Shown here: positions 38,356 to 46,907 of the stretch, one piece after another
How the letters are laid out: each line of letters begins with the position of its first letter
How positions within the stretch are numbered: the stretch's first letter is position 1
Assembly: GCA_003134815.1 (NCBI GenBank)
Contig: PLCO01000032.1
Span: 1 to 50,019, forward strand
Length of the DNA stretch: 50,019 bases
Origin: Acidobacteriaceae bacterium
GTDB taxonomy: Bacteria; Acidobacteriota; Terriglobia; Terriglobales; Acidobacteriaceae
Direction of reading: 5' to 3'
Program-made: the position numbers and the translations under genes
The notes under the pieces: model-generated
Told to the model about the DNA's origin: nothing
The model's input: the letters and a program-made list of their open reading frames with translations, nothing else
The model's database searches: none

Positions 38356-39999
38356 TCAAAATTGCGGGGCCGCAGTCGGCAACGCCGCGGATTGGATGCC
38401 TTCGCACTGCGAGTTGTTCACGTTCAGGTTCCCTTGGCCGTCGAGCGTCACCGTCCACACGGTGTCGTAGTCGCTGTCGGGCCAGACGAGCGCTGCAGGT
38501 CCGCCGCCCTGCGGAAAATAGCTTGAGATCAGCGCATTCACCGTCAGCGGGATCCGATCGTGCTCCCACCCCAGCAATACGCTCGAATTGGACAATCCGC
38601 CGCCATTGAAGAAATAGTTGCTGGTTGCCTGGCCCGAATCCCAATCGAAGCCCTCGGCCAGTCGAAAGGGCAAGTTATAGGCGATTGCGTAGGGTTCAAC
38701 GGTCAGCGAAGGCCTGACATACGACCAGGTGGAAACTCCCGAGGAGCTTTGTGAGCCCTGTATAGGCTGACCCGGGTCCACCGAATAGACCTGTGTGGGA
38801 TGAATCTTGCCCTGCAGCGCAAACGGAAGAGCCAACGCACGCCATTGCCCCGCCCCCACATAGTTGCCGTCGTCAAAATCACCTTGCGGATGCGCCTCTG
38901 CGTGCCGAACGATATACAAAGTTTCGTTGGTGTTGGTTCCCGCCGGAATTTGGGCTCCGCCAACACCGCCAGTCACCGCGACGTTGAAGGGCGTCTGCTG
39001 CGTGCATGCGCCGGTCGGAACCTGCGGCAGCGTAGGGTAGGTTGAAGGCGGGTTCGCTTTGCTGTCATACGTCACCAGGCTGGCGCTTCCCGCGGGCGTG
39101 ATCGAAAGCACATAAATCGCATTGGCGCCCTGATAACTCGTCGGCAGAGTCAGGTTATAGCCCTTGGCTTGACTGATCCGTGCCAACAGGCTGTAGGTGG
39201 TCTCCCACGGCGCTGAGAAGACATAGGAGCCCGCGGCGCTTGCCGCAAGAATGCCGCTTACCAGGGATTCGTTGTCGCCGCCCTGGTCCCCGAAATCCAG
39301 GCCCTGGCAATTCGGGCAGGAGTTCGATGGGGAAGTGGCATTGATCGGGTAGCCGGTGGTTGTAAATGGACTGCCGTACCCAGGGTAGATGGTAGACATG
39401 GTCACCGGGGTCAGCAGCGCGAACTGCTCAACGGTCTCAGCAGCCGCCATATCCGGGTAGCTGCTCGCGGTTTGCAAATGGGTCGCCGGCGCCAGCACAT
39501 AGATTCCGTTTACACTGGTCCCCACCACCAGCTGATGCAGGTACGTGCCCATCAGCAGCGACCGCTCTAGACCCTGGCTGGTCAGGTTTGCCGTGTTGGG
39601 ATTCACATCCCCTTGAGATTGGTAAGCCAAATCCTCGCTTACCACAAAGATCAGGTTGATCGGCCCGCTCTGCTGCTGCGACCCAAAAGAGTGCCCGGAA
39701 AAATGATAGAGCCCAAACAACACTGCCGCGCCAATCACCACAGCCCATATCTTGTTCTGGCTTTGCATTCCCGCCGCCGGCACGGCCGCTACAGGAGCCA
39801 AGCCCGCTGACGGAAAATATTGCGGAGGCGTCGCCGGCGGTGTCGCTGCCGGCGTTGCGGCAGAAACCGTCGCTGCTGCAGCCGCATCCGGCCCCGCTGC
39901 CGGCAGGCCGCCTGGCGTCGCCCCGTGGTCGGCTCCGCACTTCGTGCAAAAGCGCTCGTCGTTCGCTAACTGGTTCCCGCAACTGCCGCAGAATGCCAT
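38356..39999 (-). CDS. Zinc-ribbon/TM/histidine-phosphatase-like protein
   Basis: A 547-residue protein. Residues 1-25 form a zinc ribbon (FCGSCGNQL and FCTKCGAD). An Ala/Pro-rich linker leads to one membrane helix near residue 90 (IWAVVIGAAVLFGLYHF). The outer part of about 440 residues contains LYIVRHAEAHP, the RHxE motif of histidine phosphatases, with a possible second His in LLGWEHDRIP. The domain also has a cysteine pair SCPNCQG. A phosphatase or a degenerate relative exposed outside the membrane is inferred, with the zinc ribbon inside. ATG 39999 has AAGG just upstream. A truncated copy of this gene's 5' end lies at 45241-45409. Confidence 0.7.
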   Translation of the reverse strand: MAFCGSCGNQLANDERFCTKCGADHGATPGGLPAAGPDAAAAATVSAATPAATPPATPPQYFPSAGLAPVAAVPAAGMQSQNKIWAVVIGAAVLFGLYHFSGHSFGSQQQSGPINLIFVVSEDLAYQSQGDVNPNTANLTSQGLERSLLMGTYLHQLVVGTSVNGIYVLAPATHLQTASSYPDMAAAETVEQFALLTPVTMSTIYPGYGSPFTTTGYPINATSPSNSCPNCQGLDFGDQGGDNESLVSGILAASAAGSYVFSAPWETTYSLLARISQAKGYNLTLPTSYQGANAIYVLSITPAGSASLVTYDSKANPPSTYPTLPQVPTGACTQQTPFNVAVTGGVGGAQIPAGTNTNETLYIVRHAEAHPQGDFDDGNYVGAGQWRALALPFALQGKIHPTQVYSVDPGQPIQGSQSSSGVSTWSYVRPSLTVEPYAIAYNLPFRLAEGFDWDSGQATSNYFFNGGGLSNSSVLLGWEHDRIPLTVNALISSYFPQGGGPAALVWPDSDYDTVWTVTLDGQGNLNVNNSQCEGIQSAALPTAAPQF

Positions 40000-40074
40000 G
40001 CCCTTACCTTGTTCTCTCCTCAACGAACACTTTACGGGAAAACACCGCTCCCGCAAATCAAATACTGGGTGTTA
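39907..40074. repeat. Direct repeat copy A (5' end of the zinc-ribbon gene)
   Basis: About 168 bp that cover the first codons and upstream region of the zinc-ribbon gene. The matching copy is at 45241-45409, in the same orientation, with roughly one mismatch per ten to fifteen bases by eye. Confidence 0.85.
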
Positions 40075-40081
40075 TTACAAA

Positions 40082-40265
40082 ACCGCGTCATCCTGAGCGA
40101 AGCGTTTTTCAGCGGAGCCGAAGGATCTGCGGCTGCCTTTCGCACTCTCCCCACCATAAAAGAATGGGGTGCCCCATCCTAGCTTCGCTAGGGTGGGATA
40201 GCACGAACCCAAATGCTTACCGTGTCATCCCGAGCGAAGCGTTCTTCAGCGGAGCCGAGGGACCA
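40082..40265. repeat. Dispersed repeat pair (GAGCGAAGCG family), copy A
   Basis: Units GTCATCCTGAGCGAAGCG (40087-40104), a hairpin ATCCTAGCTTCGCTAGG (40176-40192) and GTGTCATCCCGAGCGAAGCG (40222-40241). The same units occur at 44941-45081 on the other side of the GGDEF-EAL gene. Confidence 0.75.
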
Positions 40266-40929
40266 GCTTTTGCTTTTCGTATCCTCCCCCGCTCACTAGA
40301 TCGCAAGACCCTTGCCGACATCGGTACTCATTTTTCCAGACGAGACTGGCCCGTTCCGAGTTGTTGCCCAAGGAGTAACTTCCGAATAGCCGGTCAACCG
40401 CTCAGAGCCTCTATGGCGGCTTTCGGAAGGTTGCTCTTTCTAACCGCCAAGGCAACGTCGGCTCCCCGTTCCATTTGGTGAATCACGATTCACAGTTTAT
40501 CTGCCTGATTCGACAGCAGATCGCCATTTCGGCAAACCAAGGGGCGCGAGTCCTTCGGGTGTCCCCGAGACTACGGCCTTTGTGCAATTGCGTGGCCTAT
40601 TCCTGTCTCGTTAGCATCAAGCAATTGAATCTATTTACTCAGTGAAATTGCGCGGCGCATTCGATGCGCGGCCCACTTGGATTCCCTCTTGTTTTGAGCG
40701 GACTACGGGTTGCCAATTTGGTCAACGACGGGCACTTGCCTTGAACCGCATTTCCACCGGGCGCATTCCGGCGACCGGGTAACCCCGGCACGCTTAACGC
40801 GCGTGCCCAGGTCCGGATAGAAATGGTAAGAATCAAGTTAAGGTTCTTTAAGCCGATAAAGGAAATTGAGGATTCGCTGCCGGGCGCGCTTGGTAGACGT
40901 TGCAGTGCGCATACCCGCTGGTCTCGCGA
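40266..40929. other. Non-coding region upstream of the GGDEF-EAL gene
   Basis: About 660 bp without a gene I can support. A minus-strand fragment near 40440-40320 reads like protein (AVRKSNLPKAAIEALSGYSE) but is short and interrupted, and may be a relic. No riboswitch could be confirmed. Confidence 0.45.
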
Positions 40930-43900
40930 ATGAAACGACTCCGCGCCAACCCACTCAGCATTGCAGTGCTCACGATATCCCTTGGCGCTGCCTGCTGGGC
41001 AACGTGGCATCACTTCCGCTTCGTTTTCTCCCACGATACGATCCAGGAATTGCAGGGGATTCCGATCGGCAGCGTTGTCCATCTGGCAGGCGAAGTAACT
41101 GCGATCGATCCCGAAGGAAAGCGCTTTTGGCTTCAGGATGACACCGGGGCTGTAGCCATCAAAGAGCCCCCTGGGATTCCGGCTGTCAATACCGGTGAAT
41201 CCATCGAAACTGGAGAAACCATTGCGGTTGAGGCAACAAAAACCGCGAGCTACGACGCTTTTCTGGGACCGGGCAGTGTTGATTTAGAAAACGTGAAGAT
41301 CAGTCCCGTCGGGAGGCGCGTGTCTCTGCCAAAGCCTCCCTTCGTGGTGCCCGCCGACCTGCCAGACGGCGAAAAGTCGGGCACACGGATTCAAACGACG
41401 GCGATCGTTCGCGGCATCAGTACGGACTCTCTTTCTCGGCCGCATCTTGCCATCGCGGGAATTCGTGACGAAACCGATGTGATTCTGCCGCGGCCCGATG
41501 CCAGGGTTTCTCAACTGCTCGATGCCGAAGTGCGCGTGATTGGGGTTCCTGAAAAGCTTCGCGACAGCCACGGCGTCGTGAATTTTCGCCGGATATGGGT
41601 AGGGAATAACGAGGATGTGCGCATTGAGGAGGCAGCCCCGCAACAATCGCCGCTCTACTCCATTCAGGAGATTTATAGCAATCCTACTGCGAGGGTTGGG
41701 CACCGGCTCCGTGTGCGCGGCCTGGTAGCCGCAAGGCTTTCGCCCGATGCGCTGTTGCTGGAGGACCGCTGGGGAGCGGTTCAATGCCAGATGTCTTCAT
41801 CGTCGAACATACCGGTAGGTGCTTCTGTCGAGGTGGCGGGATTTCCCAGGAGCGATGGCCCGGGAATCGAACTTTTCAATGCGCAGGCAACCGAGATCCC
41901 GCCGGCGCAGTTCGCCAGTACCCAGACAGCCGGCATCGGGGCTAGCGAAATACACACAGTAGCCGCAGTCCGCGAACTGCCGGAAGAGCGCGCCAGTCTC
42001 GCCCTGCCTGTACGCATTACCGGTGTCATCACATACAACGACGCGACGTGGAACCAGTTGTTCCTGCAAGACTCGACCGGTGGCATCTACATTAAGTACT
42101 TTGGCGCCCGCTCGGAGTTATACGCCGGAGAGAAAGTCACTGTCGTGGGCCTGACCAATGCAGGTGACTTTGCGCCGGTCATTGTTGCGCCGAAGTTCCT
42201 GAATGAGAGTGCGGCGTCGCTGCCTTCTCCGGCGCCGGTTACAGCCATCGAGGCTGCCAGCGGAATGAGGGATGCAGAGTTCGTCGAGCTTGAGGGAGTG
42301 ATCCATCCCATCAAGGTTGGAGAGGAAGACCCGCATCTCTTTACGTTCGAACTGTATTCGAGTTTTGGCCAGATCCACGTGTACTTCCCGTTTCTGCCTT
42401 CTTATGTTGAGCGGTTGCGGCAGCTTGTAGACGCCAGGGTCAGTATCCGCGGCGTCCTTGGAACAGTTTTCAACTCTCGCCGCCAATTGGTCGGGTACCA
42501 GTTGTTAGTTACTTCGCCAGACGATATTCAGGTGATCGAGCCGGCGGTTCAGAATCCATTTGATTTGACGCCTACCCCGATCGCAGAACTTCTCCAATAC
42601 TCCGATCGAGTGAAATCCGGCCATCGCCTGAAGGTAAAAGGCTGGGTAACCATGGCCGGGCCAGACTCTTTCTACGTCCAAGACGATAGCGGCGGAGTCG
42701 AGGTGCAGGGCGATCATGCTTCACTTCACCTTGGCGATCTTGTTGAGGCGGTTGGATACCCGTCGCTTCTGGGCAGGTATTCACCGGTCATCACAGACGC
42801 CGTGTTTCAATCGCTCGATCAGAAGGGAACGACTTTAGCCAAGGGTACGACCGTCGAATCGATTTTGCAGGGACATTACGATTCGCAGCTTGTTTCGATC
42901 GAAGGGAAAGTGCTGGCCGCCATCGACGGTCCTTCGGGCAAGAGTCTTCTCTTGCAGTCCGGTCTTCATACCTTTGTCGCGGAGCTGAAAACGAACGATT
43001 GGGGAGCAACAGCCTGGCCTCCCAAAGAGGGCAGCGTGCTGCGGCTAACAGGAATCTGTTCCACTCAAGTCGATCCGGACAAACTGTACGTGCTTCTCCG
43101 GCAGCATCCTGCAAGTTTCAAGATTCTGCTGAGATCTCCTTCCGACGTCGTCGTGGTCAAGGCGGCGCCATTCTGGAACCTCGAGAATGCGTCCCTCGTG
43201 CTGGTAACCTTCGCTCTCGCAATCCTGCTGGCCCTGTTATGGGTCAACGTGCTGCGCAAAAGAGTGCGTGCGCAAAAGCTCGCTTTGTTGAAAGCCGGTG
43301 AAACGGCGAAAGCAATTGAAGATCTCTCCAATGCGATGCTGAAAGTTTCCACTAGCCAGGAGTTCAATTCCACGGTGTCGGTTCGCGGCAGTGAGGAAGT
43401 CGCGCAACTGGTGGTTGGATTCAACGGAATGCTCTCGGAGCTGCAAAGATCGGAAGAAGCCAATCGAGAGGCTGAAGCCAAACTGCAGCAACAGGCACTG
43501 ACGGATGAGCTGACACGACTACCGAACCGGCGGCATCTATCCGATCAATTGTCGCAAAGCCTTGCGGCGGCGAAGTGCGACAATAGCATGCTTGCGCTGA
43601 TCTACATCGACCTCGACGGATTCAAATTGGTCAACGACAGTCTCGGACACGCCATCGGTGACGTTCTATTGGTGCAGGTGGCTGAGCGATTGGGCTTGCG
43701 GCTTCGCAAGTCCGACACCCTGGCGCGCATCGGCGGCGACGAGTTTACCGCCATATTGAAAGGCCTCCAGAAGAAGGACGAAGCGCGGGCGGTCGCGGAA
43801 AATCTGCTCCAGGCGCTCACGCTGCCGTTTCAAATTGAGGAGCAGGAGATCACTATCGGCGCCAGCATTGGCATCTCCACTTTCCCTGACCTCGCAAGCG

Positions 43901-44868
43901 ACGAGATCGATTTGCTGCAACAAGCTGACAATGCGATGTATGCCGCCAAGCGAAGCGGCAAGAACCAGGTCGCATTCTTCACCCAGGATCTTGGCAACTC
44001 TGTCAAAGAACGCGTGACACTTGAGAATCAGCTTCGACGTGCGCTGGAGGACGAAAGGATTACGATTGACTACCAGCCGGAGTTCGACATTGCTTCGGGC
44101 CGGCTGGTCCGCTTCGAAGCTCTTGCCAGATGGACTCACCCGACACTCGGGATTATTCCTCCTTCCAAGTTCATTCCGGTGGCTGAAGAGAGCGGCCAGA
44201 TTGTCGCGCTGGGCGCATACATCATGGAGCGGGCTTGCACTGAGGCCGTCGCCTGGCAATCTCTTACTGGTCACCCTATCCAGGTGGCAGTCAACGTCTC
44301 CAGTGTCCAGTTCGCTCGTGACTCGTTTGTGGACGAGGTATTCGAAACGTTAAAACGGACCGGGCTCAACCCGAATTTGCTGGAAATTGAACTCACCGAG
44401 TCGGCGATGCTCGTCGGTGTCAGCCGGGCCGCCAAATCGATTCAGCTCCTGCGAAGTATAGGCATAACCTTCGCGATAGATGACTTCGGCACGGGATATT
44501 CCTGCCTCAGCTACTTGCCGGAGCTGGGCTTTGACGCCTTGAAGATCGATCGCTCCTTCGTAAAGGAGTTGGTCAAACGTCCCGAGACAAGGGCAATGGT
44601 GCGTTCGCTGGTGACGCTGGCCCACGATCTTGGGATGAAAGTGATCGCCGAGGGAATTGAGACACCGGAGCAATTGAATCTGATCAAAGACATGGGCGGG
44701 AATGAAGCGCAAGGTTACCTGCTGGGACGACCCACTCCGGATCCCGTCGCATTGCTTAGGGGACCGGCGCCAAACCCAACCCGGCCGCCAAACCCAACCC
44801 GGCCCCCAAACCCAACCCGGCCATCGACCGGCCTTGCTTTGAGCGTCAACGAGTCTCGGAATGAGTGA
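40930..44868 (+). CDS. Membrane GGDEF-EAL protein with periplasmic OB-fold array
   Basis: A 1312-residue cyclic-di-GMP enzyme. An N-terminal membrane helix (about residues 8-26) is followed by some 720 residues made of about seven OB-fold-like repeats. Examples are VVHLAGEVTAIDPEGKRFWL with DDTGAVAI, VRGLVAARLSPDALLLEDRW, VRITGVITYNDATWNQLFLQ and VKGWVTMAGPDSFYVQDDSG. A second helix (about 754-776, LVLVTFALAILLALLWV) and a linker coiled coil lead to GGDEF (ARIGGDEF near 935) and EAL (RFEALARW near 1062) domains, both with intact signature motifs. It probably makes and degrades c-di-GMP in response to an extracytoplasmic signal. The tail has three PNPTRP repeats from an 18-bp tandem unit. ATG 40930 has a poor ribosome site. 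Confidence 0.88.
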   Translation: MKRLRANPLSIAVLTISLGAACWATWHHFRFVFSHDTIQELQGIPIGSVVHLAGEVTAIDPEGKRFWLQDDTGAVAIKEPPGIPAVNTGESIETGETIAVEATKTASYDAFLGPGSVDLENVKISPVGRRVSLPKPPFVVPADLPDGEKSGTRIQTTAIVRGISTDSLSRPHLAIAGIRDETDVILPRPDARVSQLLDAEVRVIGVPEKLRDSHGVVNFRRIWVGNNEDVRIEEAAPQQSPLYSIQEIYSNPTARVGHRLRVRGLVAARLSPDALLLEDRWGAVQCQMSSSSNIPVGASVEVAGFPRSDGPGIELFNAQATEIPPAQFASTQTAGIGASEIHTVAAVRELPEERASLALPVRITGVITYNDATWNQLFLQDSTGGIYIKYFGARSELYAGEKVTVVGLTNAGDFAPVIVAPKFLNESAASLPSPAPVTAIEAASGMRDAEFVELEGVIHPIKVGEEDPHLFTFELYSSFGQIHVYFPFLPSYVERLRQLVDARVSIRGVLGTVFNSRRQLVGYQLLVTSPDDIQVIEPAVQNPFDLTPTPIAELLQYSDRVKSGHRLKVKGWVTMAGPDSFYVQDDSGGVEVQGDHASLHLGDLVEAVGYPSLLGRYSPVITDAVFQSLDQKGTTLAKGTTVESILQGHYDSQLVSIEGKVLAAIDGPSGKSLLLQSGLHTFVAELKTNDWGATAWPPKEGSVLRLTGICSTQVDPDKLYVLLRQHPASFKILLRSPSDVVVVKAAPFWNLENASLVLVTFALAILLALLWVNVLRKRVRAQKLALLKAGETAKAIEDLSNAMLKVSTSQEFNSTVSVRGSEEVAQLVVGFNGMLSELQRSEEANREAEAKLQQQALTDELTRLPNRRHLSDQLSQSLAAAKCDNSMLALIYIDLDGFKLVNDSLGHAIGDVLLVQVAERLGLRLRKSDTLARIGGDEFTAILKGLQKKDEARAVAENLLQALTLPFQIEEQEITIGASIGISTFPDLASDEIDLLQQADNAMYAAKRSGKNQVAFFTQDLGNSVKERVTLENQLRRALEDERITIDYQPEFDIASGRLVRFEALARWTHPTLGIIPPSKFIPVAEESGQIVALGAYIMERACTEAVAWQSLTGHPIQVAVNVSSVQFARDSFVDEVFETLKRTGLNPNLLEIELTESAMLVGVSRAAKSIQLLRSIGITFAIDDFGTGYSCLSYLPELGFDALKIDRSFVKELVKRPETRAMVRSLVTLAHDLGMKVIAEGIETPEQLNLIKDMGGNEAQGYLLGRPTPDPVALLRGPAPNPTRPPNPTRPPNPTRPSTGLALSVNESRNE
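44770..44823 (+). repeat. Tandem 18-bp repeat in the GGDEF-EAL gene
   Basis: Three units of CCAAACCCAACCCGGCCN encode PNPTRP three times at the C-terminus. It is a likely site of length variation. Confidence 0.9.
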
Positions 44869-44877
44869 TTTTCAATT

Positions 44878-44911
44878 TCACGACAGGTCCTGATTCACGA
44901 CAGGTCCTGAT
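44878..44911. repeat. 17-bp direct repeat after the GGDEF-EAL gene
   Basis: TCACGACAGGTCCTGAT occurs twice without a gap, ten bases after the stop codon. Confidence 0.9.
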
Positions 44912-44940
44912 AAGCGCCGTTCCGACCACCAACCCGTCCT

Positions 44941-45110
44941 CATCCTAGCTTCGCTAGGGTGGGATCGCACGAACCCTTCCCTACACCGTGTCATCCTGAG
45001 CACAGTGGGCCGCGCGAAGCGGGGCCCACACACCCACGCGTGTCATCCCGAGCGAAGCGTTCTTCAGCGGAGTCGAGAGCCTGCCCTGAGCGAAGATCGC
45101 ACCAGCGATC
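44941..45110. repeat. Dispersed repeat pair (GAGCGAAGCG family), copy B
   Basis: Contains ATCCTAGCTTCGCTAGGG (44942-44959) with the same following GGGATNGCACGAACCC, and two GTGTCATCC(C/T)GAGC units (44988 and 45040). An extra inverted repeat, GTGGGCC...GGCCCAC (45006-45029), is inserted in the first unit. Confidence 0.75.
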
Positions 45111-45138
45111 GGAGTCGAACGGGGACCTGCTTCTTTTT

Positions 45139-45235
45139 TTTCCACGTCGGAGGGAGCAGCGGCCTTCAGGCCACTGAATCACGATCCCAAAACGAACCCC
45201 GGCTTCAGCCCCGGACGGCGCGTTTACTTTGCGCT
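45139..45235. repeat. CTTCAG palindromes, third cluster
   Basis: Imperfect palindromes centred on CTTCAG: GCGGCCTTCAGGCCACT (45157-45173) and CCCCGGCTTCAGCCCCGG (45197-45214). The layout of a GGAGCA(G) box before the first palindrome matches that at 35469-35491. Confidence 0.7.
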
Positions 45236-45333
45236 GGCGCGCCGCCTGCCGTCGCCATCTGGTCGGCTCCGCACTTCGTGCAAAAGCTCTCGTCGTTCGC
45301 TAACTGGTTCCCGCAACTGCCGCAGAATGCCAT
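45205..45333 (-). pseudogene. Truncated copy of the zinc-ribbon gene
   Basis: The minus strand encodes 42 residues, beginning MAFCGSCGNQLANDESFCTK, almost identical to the N-terminus of the protein at 38356-39999. The match then ends and the frame stops within a repeat. All four zinc cysteines remain, so a free zinc-ribbon peptide is possible, but it is more simply a fragment left by duplication. The upstream region with the ribosome site is also duplicated. Confidence 0.75.
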
Positions 45334-45409
45334 GCCCTTACCTTGTTCTCTCTTCAACGAACACTCTACGGGAAAAAACCTCTTACGCAAATCAAATACT
45401 GGGCGTTGT
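45241..45409. repeat. Direct repeat copy B
   Basis: Matches 39907-40074, in the same orientation, about 5.3 kb away. The two copies bracket the GGDEF-EAL gene and its repeats. Confidence 0.85.
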
Positions 45410-45429
45410 CAGAGCCCGCCATTTTGCTC

Positions 45430-45530
45430 TTTTTCTACGTCGGAGGAAGCAGGAGCCTTCAGGCTCCTGAAATAGCCCTCAAACGAGCCCCGGCTTCAGC
45501 CCGGTCGGCTTGTTCCCCTGCGCTAGCGCG
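45430..45530. repeat. CTTCAG palindromes, fourth cluster
   Basis: GAGCCTTCAGGCTC (45456-45469) and CCCCGGCTTCAGCCCGG (45488-45504), again with a GGAGGAAGCAG box before the first. It ends about 100 bp before the ietA promoter. Confidence 0.7.
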
Positions 45531-45632
45531 CCGAACTGAGTCGAAAACCCGCCCCTACCTGCCAACGTGGGTCCCGCCCGCATCCTAGGCGACCATTTCG
45601 CCGCCAATCCTGATCGAGGGAGCAAGTTTCAA

Positions 45633-45661
45633 TTGCATATTATCATCGATCTGTGCATAAT
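45633..45661 (+). promoter_or_regulatory. Promoter of the ietAS pair, possibly leaderless
   Basis: TTGCAT (45633-45638), a 17-bp spacer and CATAAT (45656-45661). Transcription would begin about seven bases downstream, at or next to the ATG at 45669. No Shine-Dalgarno sequence precedes this ATG, which fits a leaderless message. Confidence 0.6.
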
Positions 45662-45668
45662 AGAAGCT

Positions 45669-46907
45669 ATGCAACGCATGGCCACCGCAAAAATGGACAA
45701 GAATAGCGAGTTGCTCCGCATAATCAGGACGATGTCTCGCATAGGGCTTGGAACGTCTGGCCCCGCCTTCAGGTACCAAGTGGAGCGACTAGTGAAGGCA
45801 CTCCGAAACGAGGGGGAACTCCGTGAAGCCGAGGCTCTGGAGGAGCTTCTGAGGTCAGAAGAATCGGAGTCCAAGATGAAGCCGAGCCGGCTGGTTCAAT
45901 CGTTTGCCGCCCTGCCGGGAGAGAATTTGAGTCCCAAGGTCGCACCTCCGGCTGACCGAGAGACATCTGCACCTCTCTGCGAAATCCATTTCCCAGCAGA
46001 GAGTCCAATCTCTCCCGTGTTTCCGCAGAGCCTCACCGAGGCGGTCGAGAGAATCATTGAGGAATGGGCCCACGTTGAAGAGTTACAAGCAATCGGCGCT
46101 GCGCCGCCCCGGACTTGCATGCTATTTGGAAACCCGGGCACTGGAAAAACAAGACTCGGATACTATATGGGCGATCGCCTCGGATTGCCCGTTATTCTCG
46201 CCCGCCTGGATGGACTGATTAGTTCGTTCTTAGGCACAACTGCCCGCAACATCGGCACCCTCTTCGATTTCGCCAATCGGTATCGATGCCTGCTCCTCCT
46301 CGACGAATTTGATGCCCTCGCAAAGCTGCGCGATGATCCGCAGGAAGTTGGCGAAATCAAGCGAGTAGTCAACGCCCTTTTGCAGAACATCGATAAGAGG
46401 ACCGCCTTCGGGTTCACTTTGGCTATTACGAATCATGAAGGACTCTTGGACCCCGCCGTGTGGAGAAGGTTCGAAGTTCGTATTAAGGTCCCAGTTCCCG
46501 AGCGCAGAGAACGAGAACTCATACTCGAACGCTATCTCGCACCACTCCCTACCGATTCCGTAATGCTTCGCTTCCTCTCGTGGATCACAGAAGGCCTAAC
46601 CGGAAGTGATCTAGAGGCGATGGTCCGGAGCCTGAAACGGTATACGACAATCCATTCGAAAGGTGACCCCACGCTGATCGACGCTCTACGGGCATACGCG
46701 CTAACGAATGCGACTGCGGGCCGAGAGCAAAGGATCAGGATGGTCTCCGATTCTCCCCAAGAGATCGCAAGAGAGATCATGTCGAGCCCGGAAATCGGAT
46801 TGACCCAACAAGATGTAGGTGCCGTTCTCGGCAAAGACCAAGCCACCATCAGTCGCTGGCTGAAGGCGGAAAACTTGGCGGAAAGGACGATGGCAAATGC
46901 CGAATAA
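45669..46907 (+). CDS. ietA: AAA ATPase of an IetAS-type system
   Basis: A 412-residue AAA ATPase. The N-terminal 110 residues are helical with charged stretches. The ATPase domain has Walker A GNPGTGKT near residue 154, Walker B LLLLDEFDA near 207-215, a sensor segment ITNHEGLLD and an arginine pair (WRRFEV). The C-terminus ends with a helix-turn-helix-like segment, LTQQDVGAVLGKDQATISRW, near residues 378-397. It pairs with the following subtilisin-like protease; the genes overlap by 11 bp. Pairs of this kind were described as ietA-ietS, a plasmid-stability toxin-antitoxin, and later as an anti-phage system. The ATPase probably controls the protease. The start is the ATG 45669 next to the presumed transcription start; ATG 45678 is possible. 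The HTH may allow self-repression. Confidence 0.8.
   Translation: MQRMATAKMDKNSELLRIIRTMSRIGLGTSGPAFRYQVERLVKALRNEGELREAEALEELLRSEESESKMKPSRLVQSFAALPGENLSPKVAPPADRETSAPLCEIHFPAESPISPVFPQSLTEAVERIIEEWAHVEELQAIGAAPPRTCMLFGNPGTGKTRLGYYMGDRLGLPVILARLDGLISSFLGTTARNIGTLFDFANRYRCLLLLDEFDALAKLRDDPQEVGEIKRVVNALLQNIDKRTAFGFTLAITNHEGLLDPAVWRRFEVRIKVPVPERRERELILERYLAPLPTDSVMLRFLSWITEGLTGSDLEAMVRSLKRYTTIHSKGDPTLIDALRAYALTNATAGREQRIRMVSDSPQEIAREIMSSPEIGLTQQDVGAVLGKDQATISRWLKAENLAERTMANAE

Noticed and set aside
40531..40580. GGCAAACC upstream of the GGDEF-EAL gene as a c-di-GMP riboswitch
   Set aside because: The sequence that should follow (GACGCAAAGCC and the second helix) is not present and the distance to the gene is almost 400 bp. 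The match is to one short box only.
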